From Atopobiaceae bacterium (lineage in GTDB: Bacteria > Actinomycetota > Coriobacteriia > Coriobacteriales > Atopobiaceae), in assembly GCA_902834555.1 (NCBI GenBank), contig CADFJN010000003.1, forward strand, positions 62,001-126,000: a stretch of 64,000 bases of DNA, given 5' to 3'. Position 1 is the stretch's first letter, and the number at the start of each line of letters is the position of its first letter. Positions 1-8,064 of the stretch are shown here, piece by piece. Made by a program: the position numbers and the translations under genes. Below the pieces are notes generated by a model. That model was not told the origin of the DNA and made no database searches. It saw nothing but the letters and a program-made list of their open reading frames with translations.

Positions 1-1421
1 CGGTGACCAACTGTCCAGCTGGCATCGCGCACACCTATATGGTGGCGGAGACGATTAAAACCAAAGGTGAGGCCCTCGGCTACGAGGTTCACGTCGAGAC
101 CCAGGGTGCCAATGGTGTCGAGAATCAGCTGACCAAGGACCAGATTAAGGATGCCGACTATGTCATCCTCGCCCTTGGCAAGGGCATGGACGAGGATGAC
201 CGTGTGCGCTTCGACGGCAAAAAGGTCATCGAGCTCCCGGTGTCCGAGGCCCTGAAGAACATCGACTCCGTGATGGGCAATCTCGAGGGAGAGGCAAAGC
301 TGTATCGAGCCACCTCAGTTGACCTCGGTGGTCGTAATGGCACCGGCGCTGTGACCGGGTTCATGAACCACCTGATGGCTGGTGTTTCCGCTGCTCTGCC
401 GTTCGTGATTGGCGGCGGCCTTCTCATGGCCATCGGCTCGATCATGGTTCAGTTTGGTGCCCCCAACATCGAGCCGGCCGATGGCCAAGTTGCATCCATA
501 GCGTGGGTGCTCAACACCATTGGTTCGCTGGGCTTCTCGTTCATGGTTCCCGTCATGGGCGCGTGGATTGCACAGTCCATTGGTGGCAAGCCCGCACTTG
601 CCCCTGCGTTCATCTGCTCCTATCTTGCGAATAGCGCTGACCTGCTTGGTACCCAGACGGGTGCCGGCTTCATTGGCGCAGTGATCATTGGTATCCTCGT
701 TGGCTACTTTGCTAACGCCCTGAGGAAGATTCAGCTGCCTAAGAACATGCACGGCCTGATGGGTTTCCTTATTATCCCGTTTGTCAGCCTGCTCGTCTTT
801 GCGCTTCTGACCTACTACTTCATTGGCCCCATCGCCGCTGCCCTTATGAACGGCCTGGTCGTCATGCTTTCGAGTATTCCTGAGGGTGCAAAGCTTGCGG
901 GTGCCTTCCTGGTTGGCGCCATGCTTGCCTTCGACATGGGTGGCCCTGTCAATAAGGCTGCGTGGTTCTTCTCCTTCTCGCTGGTTGCTTCTGGCGTCTA
1001 CGACTGGTATGGCATCGTTGGCGTTGTGACCATCCTGCCGCCCATGGCAGCCGCCATCGCAACTTGGATCCGTCCTTCCCTGTTCACCGAGGGCGAGCGT
1101 GACGCTGCGGTTCCTGCACTTATCGTTGGCGCTACGGTCGCAACCGAGCCCGCCATCCCGTATGCACTTGCCGCTCCCCTGCCAATGATTTCCGCGAACG
1201 TCATTGCCGGTGGCGTTGCGGGCGCAATCTCCATGGCACTGGGTGTGCAGCGCATTGCCCCCGGGATTGGCATCTTCGATCCTCTTCTCGGACTGATTTC
1301 TCCTGCGTGGGCCTACTACATCGCAGTCGCAGTGGGGCTTTTGCTTAACGTGGCTCTGATCATTATCTTCAAGTCAATCTGGCTTAAGCGCCAGGCCGAG
1401 AAGGCGCAGCAGGCCGCATAG
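1..1421 (+). CDS. PTS fructose-family transporter, IIBC component (5' partial)
   Basis: Phosphotransferase-system permease that phosphorylates a sugar while importing it. The first visible residues, TNCPAGIAHTYM, are the IIB active-site loop with the phosphorylated Cys. This family usually has several residues before that loop, so the true start lies left of the window and the GTG at 3 is probably internal. Residues 1-100 are the IIB domain. The rest is a hydrophobic IIC domain with many membrane segments and the family motif DMGGPVNKAA. No IIA domain is present here; a IIA-like domain is found on the regulator two genes downstream. The next gene starts 98 bp after the stop, beyond a hairpin. 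The family call is firm; the substrate is unknown. Confidence 0.93.
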   Translation, partial: VTNCPAGIAHTYMVAETIKTKGEALGYEVHVETQGANGVENQLTKDQIKDADYVILALGKGMDEDDRVRFDGKKVIELPVSEALKNIDSVMGNLEGEAKLYRATSVDLGGRNGTGAVTGFMNHLMAGVSAALPFVIGGGLLMAIGSIMVQFGAPNIEPADGQVASIAWVLNTIGSLGFSFMVPVMGAWIAQSIGGKPALAPAFICSYLANSADLLGTQTGAGFIGAVIIGILVGYFANALRKIQLPKNMHGLMGFLIIPFVSLLVFALLTYYFIGPIAAALMNGLVVMLSSIPEGAKLAGAFLVGAMLAFDMGGPVNKAAWFFSFSLVASGVYDWYGIVGVVTILPPMAAAIATWIRPSLFTEGERDAAVPALIVGATVATEPAIPYALAAPLPMISANVIAGGVAGAISMALGVQRIAPGIGIFDPLLGLISPAWAYYIAVAVGLLLNVALIIIFKSIWLKRQAEKAQQAA

Positions 1422-1455
1422 GACGTCATCTCGTGATGTAACTGATTGCTGGTAC

Positions 1456-1487
1456 GCTGGCACCTGTCCTGTGAGGCGGGTGCCAGC
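1456..1487 (+). promoter_or_regulatory. Intercistronic hairpin between IIBC and C-S lyase genes
   Basis: A perfect 9-bp stem (GCTGGCACC / GGTGCCAGC) with a 14-nt loop. No T-run follows, so it looks more like an mRNA processing or stability element, or a leaky terminator that lowers expression of the downstream genes, than a full terminator. Confidence 0.4.
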
Positions 1488-1519
1488 TCGCCAATGAAAT
1501 CAAGGGGGTCGAGCGCAAT

Positions 1520-2680
1520 ATGGACTTCAATGAGGTCATTGACAGGCATGGAACCTATTGCACACAGTGGGATTACGCTGCAGACCGTTTTGGGTCTTCA
1601 GACGTGATTCCCTTCTCCATTTCCGATGCTGACTTTTCGGTTCCCGATGAGATTCTCACTGCCATTAAAAGTCGTCTCGACCACCCCATACTTGGCTATA
1701 CGCGTTGGAATCACGATGGGTTCAAGCAGCCCATCGTGGAGTGGTTTGACCGCAGGGGAGGGGCACGCGTCAATCCCGAATGGATTGTCTACAGTCCTAG
1801 CGTTATCTTTACGGTCGCAACGCTGATCAGGCTCAAGTCAAACCCTGGGGATGCGGTTGTAACCTTCTCCCCAATGTATGATGCGTTCTTTGGCGCTATC
1901 CGCGGAAACGGGAGGGCACTAGTTCCTGTTAGCCTCTCGTCTGCCATGGATGACTACCAGATTGACTGGGATGGTCTCGAACGGGCATGCACTGATCCCC
2001 TTGCAAAGGTGTTTCTCCTGACCAACCCCCACAATCCAACTGGCAAGGTGTTCACGAAGGCCGAGCTGCAGAGAATTGCCTCGATATGCGCCGAGACTAA
2101 CACCTTCCTTATCTCAGACGATATCCATCGCGACATCATCATTGGCGATGTGCCCTATACGCCTATCACAGAGGTTACCGAGAAGAACACCGCGCTTGCC
2201 TGCTCGTCATCGAAGACGTTCAACACCGCTGGGCTTATTGGGTCGTACGCGTTCTTTCCCGAGAAGTGCCTGCGGGAGGAATTTCTCTTTGAGCTCAAGC
2301 AGCGCAACGCGCTATCAAGCACGAGCATCCTGGGAATGTACGCTCAATCGGCAGGTTATCGCGAGTGCGACCAGTACGTCGACGACCTGCGCTCCTACAT
2401 TCGTGCGAACATGGATGCCATTGGGGAGTTCCTCTCGACGAACATTCCGGAGATTAGGTTCTCGGTTCCTCAGGGGACGTATCTTGCTTGGATGGACGCC
2501 TCGGCCCTTGGCGTGAGCGCTGCGCGTTTGCAGGACGCGTTGGTGCACGTGGGACATGTTGGTATCATGAACGGTGCTGCCTACGGCGATGACAAGTACC
2601 TGAGAATGTGTGTGGCATGTCCGCGGTCAAAACTAGAGGAGGGTCTCAAAGGCCTTTTGGCGGGGGTGCGGAGCCTATGA
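1520..2680 (+). CDS. MalY/PatB-type PLP-dependent aminotransferase (cystathionine beta-lyase-like)
   Basis: Fold-type I PLP enzyme of 386 residues, typical of the MalY/PatB family. These enzymes mainly cleave C-S bonds of cystathionine or other cysteine conjugates to pyruvate, ammonia and a thiol. Visible features are NPHNPTGK (169-176), the Asp-containing SDDIHRDI (199-206) and the PLP lysine in SSSKTFNT (Lys232). A GGGGG-rich ribosome binding site precedes the ATG. It lies between a PTS permease and a PTS-type regulator, as malY follows the PTS gene malX in E. coli. Its stop overlaps the next start as ATGA, so the two are translationally coupled. The family is clear; the substrate here is not. 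Confidence 0.9.
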   Translation: MDFNEVIDRHGTYCTQWDYAADRFGSSDVIPFSISDADFSVPDEILTAIKSRLDHPILGYTRWNHDGFKQPIVEWFDRRGGARVNPEWIVYSPSVIFTVATLIRLKSNPGDAVVTFSPMYDAFFGAIRGNGRALVPVSLSSAMDDYQIDWDGLERACTDPLAKVFLLTNPHNPTGKVFTKAELQRIASICAETNTFLISDDIHRDIIIGDVPYTPITEVTEKNTALACSSSKTFNTAGLIGSYAFFPEKCLREEFLFELKQRNALSSTSILGMYAQSAGYRECDQYVDDLRSYIRANMDAIGEFLSTNIPEIRFSVPQGTYLAWMDASALGVSAARLQDALVHVGHVGIMNGAAYGDDKYLRMCVACPRSKLEEGLKGLLAGVRSL

Positions 2681-4422
2681 GGTTCAGCGGTCGAGAACGC
2701 TCTATAGTGCTCGCGCTGCGAGAGGGACCGGCATCCGGCGCCGAATTGGCCACTCGCCTAGGCGTCTCTAGGAGGACGGTACTTCGCGACATAGCACGGG
2801 CGAACGACATCTTGCGGAGGACCGGGGCCGGCCTTATTGAGGCTGAGCCAATCTACAGGCTCTCAATCCGGTCTCAAGACGCCCTCGATGCACTTCTCTC
2901 CTCGGTCTTCGATGATGAGACGGCTATGCTGCTGGCAATCCTTAGCTCTCCTCGTCCTACCGTGATGGACGTCGAGGAGCGCACGGGGCTCTCGAATGCC
3001 ACCGTGAGGGCATGCGTTGGTTCCGCAAACCGTCGATACTCCCGCACGCTCTCTATCGAGATGAAGAGTGGGCGGGGTATAGAGGTTGTGTTCGAGAAGT
3101 CTTCACCGGCAGACTTTGTCGCGGCGCTCGCTGCCCGCGATCGTGCAGTGCTCACTGAGCTCCAGACGCTTGCTGGTCCCTGGATGACTGCCGCCGGGCT
3201 TATGTCGCAGGAGATAGAGTCCTTCCAGCAGGAAATGGAGCCCTGGCTGACGCTCCAGGAAGCACGCACGCAGGTCTATGCGGCAATCGTCACAGCCCCG
3301 TTCGAGCTTGGAGAGCCCCTCTCGCTCACTGTTGCGCGCGCGTCAATCGACAGGCTCATCTCGAGGAAGCGCGACCTCCACTCGTGGCTCCTTGCGCATC
3401 GCTACGAGTTGATTGGCAGAGCTTCCGATCTTCTCGCCTCACACGGTATGAGAGTATCGCGGCCCGACCTTCCCACCGTCATGTTCGAGCACATTGCCCG
3501 CTCTGCAATGTTCACCACGCTCATGACAGATGAGTTTAGAACTCAGGTTAACCGCATTCGCATAGATCATCCCATTGAGTTCGACTTTGCCCAGGATCTC
3601 TGCGAGTACCTTGAGTCACTGCGCAAGGACGTGTTCTTGGAGCACGAGCTCTGTGCCCTCTACGTGATAGGTACAGGGCTCTGCTCGACAGGACAGTCCC
3701 TTGCGATTCTGCTGCTCTGCGGGAGAAGGTCACTTGAGTCAGTGAACCGAGCCATGCTCGAGAATACGTTTGACAACGTAACGGTTACTTCCGTGTATGA
3801 CGTTCAATCGGCAGAAAGGGAGTATGGCACGGGTGCGTACTCGATACTCATCAGAGACGACTCCTTTGCGGACAAGGGCCTCGAGAGGCTCCCTTGGAAT
3901 CTTGTTTGTCGGGGGATTCTGAGCGATGCAGACTTGGCAGCTCTAAAGCGCGCAGTTACGGACTCACAGTACCGTACGTTGCTTCCAGACATTCTCCCCG
4001 AAGTCTCCTTCGCGGAGATTGGAGTTGCCGGTGACGGATATCTTTCCGTGCTCTCTTGCGGCCTCGAGCTTTTCCTCGAGAGGGGAGTTATCCGAAAGGA
4101 AGAGGTCGCGTCCGTAATGGTGCGAGAGTGTCAGGGCCAGTGTCTGCGCTTCAACGGCGTTGCGGTACCGCATTGCATTACCTTAACGCCGGCACGGCTA
4201 CTTGCGCTCACGCTTGACACACCTGTCAAAGTCGAGGATGAACCCATTAGTCTGATTATCGTGGTGCTGGTTAGCAAGCGCCAGGAGGATAAGAGCTCGA
4301 TATTCTCGTACCTCTACTCAATGCTTGGGACCGGTGCCTCTCCCTATTCCGGCATGAGGTATCAGGAACTACTTGAGGTGCTGGAGGGAAACTCTGATGG
4401 CATCAAGCAAAGAGTGCATTAG
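2677..4422 (+). CDS. PRD-containing transcriptional regulator with EIIB-like and EIIA domains (MtlR/LicR type)
   Basis: Start taken at the ATG in the ATGA overlap with the upstream gene; an upstream in-frame start would lie inside that gene. The 581-residue protein begins with a helix-turn-helix (GAELATRLGVSRRTVLRDI), followed by a degenerate second HTH and PRD regions. It ends with an EIIB-like segment (LLCGRRSLESV) and a fructose/mannitol-type EIIA domain with phosphorylatable His499 in GVAVPH. This is the layout of DNA-binding PTS activators such as MtlR, LicR and FrvR, not of RNA-binding antiterminators. It probably activates this operon when the cognate sugar drains phosphate from its PRDs. 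It could also supply the EIIA function missing from the permease. Confidence 0.88.
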   Translation: MRFSGRERSIVLALREGPASGAELATRLGVSRRTVLRDIARANDILRRTGAGLIEAEPIYRLSIRSQDALDALLSSVFDDETAMLLAILSSPRPTVMDVEERTGLSNATVRACVGSANRRYSRTLSIEMKSGRGIEVVFEKSSPADFVAALAARDRAVLTELQTLAGPWMTAAGLMSQEIESFQQEMEPWLTLQEARTQVYAAIVTAPFELGEPLSLTVARASIDRLISRKRDLHSWLLAHRYELIGRASDLLASHGMRVSRPDLPTVMFEHIARSAMFTTLMTDEFRTQVNRIRIDHPIEFDFAQDLCEYLESLRKDVFLEHELCALYVIGTGLCSTGQSLAILLLCGRRSLESVNRAMLENTFDNVTVTSVYDVQSAEREYGTGAYSILIRDDSFADKGLERLPWNLVCRGILSDADLAALKRAVTDSQYRTLLPDILPEVSFAEIGVAGDGYLSVLSCGLELFLERGVIRKEEVASVMVRECQGQCLRFNGVAVPHCITLTPARLLALTLDTPVKVEDEPISLIIVVLVSKRQEDKSSIFSYLYSMLGTGASPYSGMRYQELLEVLEGNSDGIKQRVH

Positions 4423-5800
4423 TCGTTTTGTTGACAACAACTGGTCGGCGATTGTTGCTGACATCGCAGAGCTTGTCAGCATTCAGAGTATTGGGGATTC
4501 GGCCACTGCAGGGCCCGATGCGCCATGGGGCAAGGGACCGCGGGATGCCCTCAACTGTGCGCTGAGAATGGCATCGAGGCTTGGTCTCCAGGCTCACGAC
4601 TGCGGCGGGATTATCGGCTTTGCCGATGTTCCGGGCGAGCGTGATGGCCAGGTGGCGACAATCGCGCACTTGGATGTAGTGCCTGCGGGTCCTGGATGGA
4701 GTTCGGATCCCTTCGCTCTGCAACGGCGCGAAGGCTATCTTGTGGGAAGGGGAGTGCTTGACGACAAGGGACCGGCTGTTCTGACGCTGTGGGCAGCACG
4801 CTTCCTTTCGACGCACGACTGTGCGGCAGATCGAAAGGCCGTCCGCATCCTGCTTGGAGCGAACGAGGAAACAGGAATGGATGACGCGCGGTGGTACGTT
4901 CGCAACTATGCCGCGCCAGACTTCCTGTTCACTCCGGATTCTGCATGGCCAGTGGTTTGTGGTGAGAAGGGCTCCCACAATGCCGAGCTTGCCTGGAAGT
5001 GCGATCCACAGGGGAAGATCGTCGAGATTGCCGGAGGGACGGTTAGGAATGCGGTTGCTGCGTCTGCCAGGGCGGTTATCCGGGCGAGCGCTGATGAGCT
5101 TCCGGCAGAGAAAGGCGTTACGGTGAGGGCAGCCGGAGCAGGGCTGTCTGAGGTTCTGGCACGGGGTACGGGTGGACATGCGGCGGAACCCGAAGGCACC
5201 GTGAGCGCAATTGGCGTGCTGGTGAGGTACTTGCTGCAGAATGGCGTTTGCTCAGTGCGCGAGCGGCGATGGCTCGAGTTCGAGAACATTGTCTTCTCGT
5301 CCACGGATGGCTCGGCGTTTGGTATCAACGCGACAGACGACCTATTCACACCGCTGACCATCATCAGCGGGACAATTGAGACAAGGGACGGGCATTTCGT
5401 ACAGACCACCGACTGCCGATACCCAAAGTCGACCAGCCCTGATGCCATCTCCGCTGGTATCGAGAAGGAGTGCGCGGAGTACGGAGTCGAGTATGCAGAG
5501 ATACATAGGGGCTCGCTGCTCTACGTTGATCCCACGAGGCGCGAGGTGCAGGTGCTTCTGGACTGCTACGCGGAGTGGTTTGGCGGCGCGGCAAAGCCTG
5601 TAACTCTTGGCGGCGGAACCTATGCGAAACGCTTTCCGTACGCCGTGGGATTTGGGCCGATTGGTGATCCAGATGAGGACGCCCCGTCTTGGGCCGGCGA
5701 GATACACGGGCCAAACGAGGCGGTATCTGAGGGGTCGCTAAGGCGGGCGCTCTGCACCTACATCAGTGCCTTGGAGCGGCTGTCGGTGCTGCGGGATTGA
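4397..5800 (+). CDS. pepV: Sapep/PepV-type M20 family dipeptidase
   Basis: Cytoplasmic zinc dipeptidase of 467 residues that hydrolyses short peptides. Start chosen at the ATG preceded by GGAGGG; the gene overlaps the regulator by 26 bp. Metal and catalytic residues are His91 and Asp93 (AHLDVVPAG), Asp122 (GRGVLDDKG), Glu157/Glu158 (GANEETGMDD) and Asp181. The C-terminal GGGTYAKRFPYAVGFGP block is typical of PepV. As last gene of the PTS operon it parallels FrvX, a peptidase encoded with a PTS permease and PRD regulator in E. coli, although FrvX belongs to another family (M42). That suggests the imported compound carries an amino-acid or peptide part, which is inference. Confidence 0.88.
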   Translation: MASSKECISRFVDNNWSAIVADIAELVSIQSIGDSATAGPDAPWGKGPRDALNCALRMASRLGLQAHDCGGIIGFADVPGERDGQVATIAHLDVVPAGPGWSSDPFALQRREGYLVGRGVLDDKGPAVLTLWAARFLSTHDCAADRKAVRILLGANEETGMDDARWYVRNYAAPDFLFTPDSAWPVVCGEKGSHNAELAWKCDPQGKIVEIAGGTVRNAVAASARAVIRASADELPAEKGVTVRAAGAGLSEVLARGTGGHAAEPEGTVSAIGVLVRYLLQNGVCSVRERRWLEFENIVFSSTDGSAFGINATDDLFTPLTIISGTIETRDGHFVQTTDCRYPKSTSPDAISAGIEKECAEYGVEYAEIHRGSLLYVDPTRREVQVLLDCYAEWFGGAAKPVTLGGGTYAKRFPYAVGFGPIGDPDEDAPSWAGEIHGPNEAVSEGSLRRALCTYISALERLSVLRD

Positions 5801-5850
5801 GTTGCCCGGCAATGGGATTCCGTTGCCTGGCAACTTAATCCCGCGTGATG
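5801..5850. repeat. LPGN-type intergenic inverted repeat, copy A
   Basis: Begins directly after the stop codon of the dipeptidase gene and lies between convergent genes. It has two arms related to TTGCCCGGCAA, about 10 nt apart, followed by AATCCCGCG. Two more copies occur at 8006-8062 and 11275-11330, also between convergent genes. The arms can fold in either strand, so it may act as a bidirectional terminator. Confidence 0.75.
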
Positions 5851-5878
5851 CAACGCTCTGGGGCGCCGCCTGCGATTA

Positions 5879-6808
5879 CTACCCCTCTGTCTTATCGATG
5901 CTAACCACCTGGGACCAAGGTACAGATATCTCGCTTCCGTCATCCAGGTGCAGTGTGAGTCCCGGGCGACGGTCTCCTGGCTTGTCACCTCGGCGCCTGC
6001 CCACGCCCACAATCACACCCACGAGCGAGTGGCCCTCATCCAGCTCAACTGCTACGCGTACGCCACTTTTCTCAAACTTGACCCACTCCGACGACCCGTG
6101 CATGTCGTCGCGGAATGCGGGTCCCTCGGGACAGAAAACGTATCCAGCCTCGCTGAGACGGTCAGCGAGCTTCTTCTTTGCGTAGTCACTGAGCTCGCCA
6201 TATGCCATGTTTGCCAAACGTGCTGCTAGCATGGCGTGAGGGTCGCCCTCTCCGCAGGCAAGCTCGTACTTCTTGAGGGCAACGAGCATAACGTAGACTT
6301 CGGAGAGGTTGAGCGGCAGCATGATGGGATGCACGGACGACTCGAATGAACCGCCGTAGCCAAAATCGGCTTGCACGCACATGTCCCCAATGCGTACGCC
6401 ATCGCGAAGGTCAGATCTGCGCTGTCTAGCCGTGTTCTCGCTCGACCTAAGGACTTCGAAGGCCATCTCCTTGTTGGGAATCTTGTTGTGTGAAGCCTTG
6501 AGCATGATTAGGTAAATCTCTTCATTGGCGAGAAATGACTCGTCAAGCTCATATCCCTTTTCGCAGAGCCCATCTCTGAGTAGGCAACCGAACAAGTCGC
6601 ATACTTCGTGATAGAGATCGAGACGCTCTTGGCAATAGGGACCTTCGGGGCTGTTCGCATAATGCCTGATTGAGTCCTTGAGGTCTTGCTCATTGAGGCT
6701 ATGGACGTCCTGCAAGGCAACTCGGTGTCCCCAGCGCCTGTTATTGAAGAAGCGCGAGAGCTCGCGATGACGAGTGAGCTCCCTCTTGGCGTATTCGCTG
6801 ACGTTCAA
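5879..6808 (-). CDS. Hypothetical protein, function not recognised
   Basis: The open frame extends to 6850, but the only good ribosome binding site (GGAGAAGGGAG) lies just before a TTG at 6808, giving about 309 residues starting MNVSEYAKREL. ATG 6826 and TTG 6850 are alternatives without good binding sites. No signal peptide or membrane segment is seen; the protein is charged and mixed helical. A basic stretch (GVGRRRGDKPGDRR) precedes a beta-rich C-terminal end (LTLHLDDGSEISVPWSQVV). It lies 90 bp downstream of another unknown gene on the same strand and is probably cotranscribed. I do not recognise the family. Confidence 0.72.
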   Translation of the reverse strand: MNVSEYAKRELTRHRELSRFFNNRRWGHRVALQDVHSLNEQDLKDSIRHYANSPEGPYCQERLDLYHEVCDLFGCLLRDGLCEKGYELDESFLANEEIYLIMLKASHNKIPNKEMAFEVLRSSENTARQRRSDLRDGVRIGDMCVQADFGYGGSFESSVHPIMLPLNLSEVYVMLVALKKYELACGEGDPHAMLAARLANMAYGELSDYAKKKLADRLSEAGYVFCPEGPAFRDDMHGSSEWVKFEKSGVRVAVELDEGHSLVGVIVGVGRRRGDKPGDRRPGLTLHLDDGSEISVPWSQVVSIDKTEG

Positions 6809-6898
6809 CGCGACTCCCTTCTCCATGGGATGCACTTGGTGTCCCGCCAATGGCAGGGCACCAAGTGCATTTGAGACTTGCCTGGCGCTGAGATTACA

Positions 6899-7528
6899 TT
6901 AGACGGTAGCCACCCAGAGGGCCTCTCGTGCATTGCTGTCCGTGCAGCCAAGGACATCTACTGCCGCCGAGAGCTTGGACGTGAGGTCCTTGCCCCATGC
7001 GTCGACGACGTGGCCAGTCTCGAGGGAGTGCTTGTAGCTCTGGACGGTCTTTCCAACAAGGCGTGTGAATGCCGGGCACAGGCCGGGCTCCTCGTCGAGA
7101 AGCTTGGCAAGTCCGCAACGGCCAAAGTCCGCGAGGTCCTCTGCCTGGCGCTCGAGGGCCTCGTAGCCATGTCCCTCAAGATTGCGTCGGCAGCAAGCGG
7201 CTAGCCCGCGGGAGAGGGGCTCGCGAACGTCGTCAGGCTTGATGCCGAGCGACAGCGCGTGGACGAGGGCCTGGCAGCAGGAGTAGGTCGGCCGGAAGAC
7301 AAGGTCAACGCTTGCGTCGGACGGCAAGGGAGTGCCCACAGCCACGGGGAAGGACCCATCAGGCAGCTGGAAGGCCACAATTGCCTGGATTGACCCCACA
7401 AGGTCCGGGTCGGACTCAATGCCATTCAGTGCGTATTCGCGAATCTTGGCTACCTCCGCGAGCATTGCTTCTGTGTCGATGTCCTTGCAGTTCTCCGAGA
7501 CTTCAAAGCGCTTGATTTGGATAGCCAT
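6899..7528 (-). CDS. Hypothetical protein, possibly alpha/alpha-toroid-like
   Basis: Protein of 209 residues; the ATG follows GAAAGGAAA. The segment FQLPDGSFPVAV followed by paired helices recalls the DGSF repeats of prenyltransferase/squalene-cyclase-like toroid folds, but only one such unit is visible and catalytic residues cannot be identified. It contains several Cys residues (SCCQ, AACC, GRCG). No signal peptide. It is the first gene of a two-gene minus-strand unit with the unknown gene downstream. Function unknown. Confidence 0.7.
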   Translation of the reverse strand: MAIQIKRFEVSENCKDIDTEAMLAEVAKIREYALNGIESDPDLVGSIQAIVAFQLPDGSFPVAVGTPLPSDASVDLVFRPTYSCCQALVHALSLGIKPDDVREPLSRGLAACCRRNLEGHGYEALERQAEDLADFGRCGLAKLLDEEPGLCPAFTRLVGKTVQSYKHSLETGHVVDAWGKDLTSKLSAAVDVLGCTDSNAREALWVATV

Positions 7529-7607
7529 GACGTTTCCTTTCTGTTGTTGGTTCTTCTTGCCTGACAGCTCATATGGTCTTCCACCAGGAGAATTAAGAAC
7601 ATCAAGC

Positions 7608-7656
7608 GCGGCTTGCTATTTAGGGTCGAACCTGGAGGCTAAAGCCCACAAGCCGC
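7608..7656. promoter_or_regulatory. Nested inverted repeats in divergent intergenic region
   Basis: Outer arms GCGGCTTG/CAAGCCGC are perfect over 8 bp. Inside lie TTTAG/CTAAA and a GGT-cga-ACC mini-hairpin, so the region can form a multi-stem RNA or cruciform. It lies between two divergently transcribed genes (7529-7785 contains no other gene). It could be the 5' leader of either gene or an operator. No known riboswitch class was recognised. Confidence 0.4.
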
Positions 7657-7785
7657 AATCTGGCCATGGCTTAACGTGCGAGAATGGCGCAGACGGTTTC
7701 CAAGCGCTAGCCGGCGGAGTAGGGCAGATCTCCCGTATCTGTCCTGTTGCCCCGGGGTGAGCCGTCTACTGGAGGTGTGACAGGA

Positions 7786-7980
7786 ATGGACAGGCTGGCT
7801 GCGTTTGAGAAGATGCTCGCGGACGTTCAGGAACAAGCGGCGTTCGAGCAGGCCGAGATGGACAGGCTCAAGGCGGAGGGCAAGGTGAAGACGGTCACGT
7901 ACCGCCAGTACTTCTCCAACCGCATGTTCTACAAGATGATGCTCGACAAGTACGCGCAGTACGGCCTGCTGGATAGGTAG
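7786..7980 (+). CDS. Small hypothetical protein (64 aa)
   Basis: Starts at the ATG after GGAGGTGTGACAGGA. The protein is short, charged and probably helical (FEKMLADVQEQAAFEQAEMDR), ending in an aromatic basic stretch (YRQYFSNRMFYKMMLDKYAQY). No membrane segment or signal. The good ribosome binding site and the intergenic repeat right after the stop support a real gene. Function unknown. Confidence 0.65.
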   Translation: MDRLAAFEKMLADVQEQAAFEQAEMDRLKAEGKVKTVTYRQYFSNRMFYKMMLDKYAQYGLLDR

Positions 7981-8005
7981 GCCGTATTGCGCGCTCATGC
8001 AATCG

Positions 8006-8062
8006 ATGCAATCAGTTTGCCGGGCAACGGAATTCCATTGCCCGGCAACTCAATCCCGCGCG
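8006..8062. repeat. LPGN-type intergenic inverted repeat, copy B
   Basis: Most regular copy: arms TTGCCGGGCAA and TTGCCCGGCAA flank CGGAATTCCA, followed by CTCAATCCCGCGCGAT. It shares the lead-in ATGCAATCA with copy C. Lies between a plus-strand small gene ending at 7980 and a minus-strand gene ending at 8065. Confidence 0.78.
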
Positions 8063-8064
8063 AT

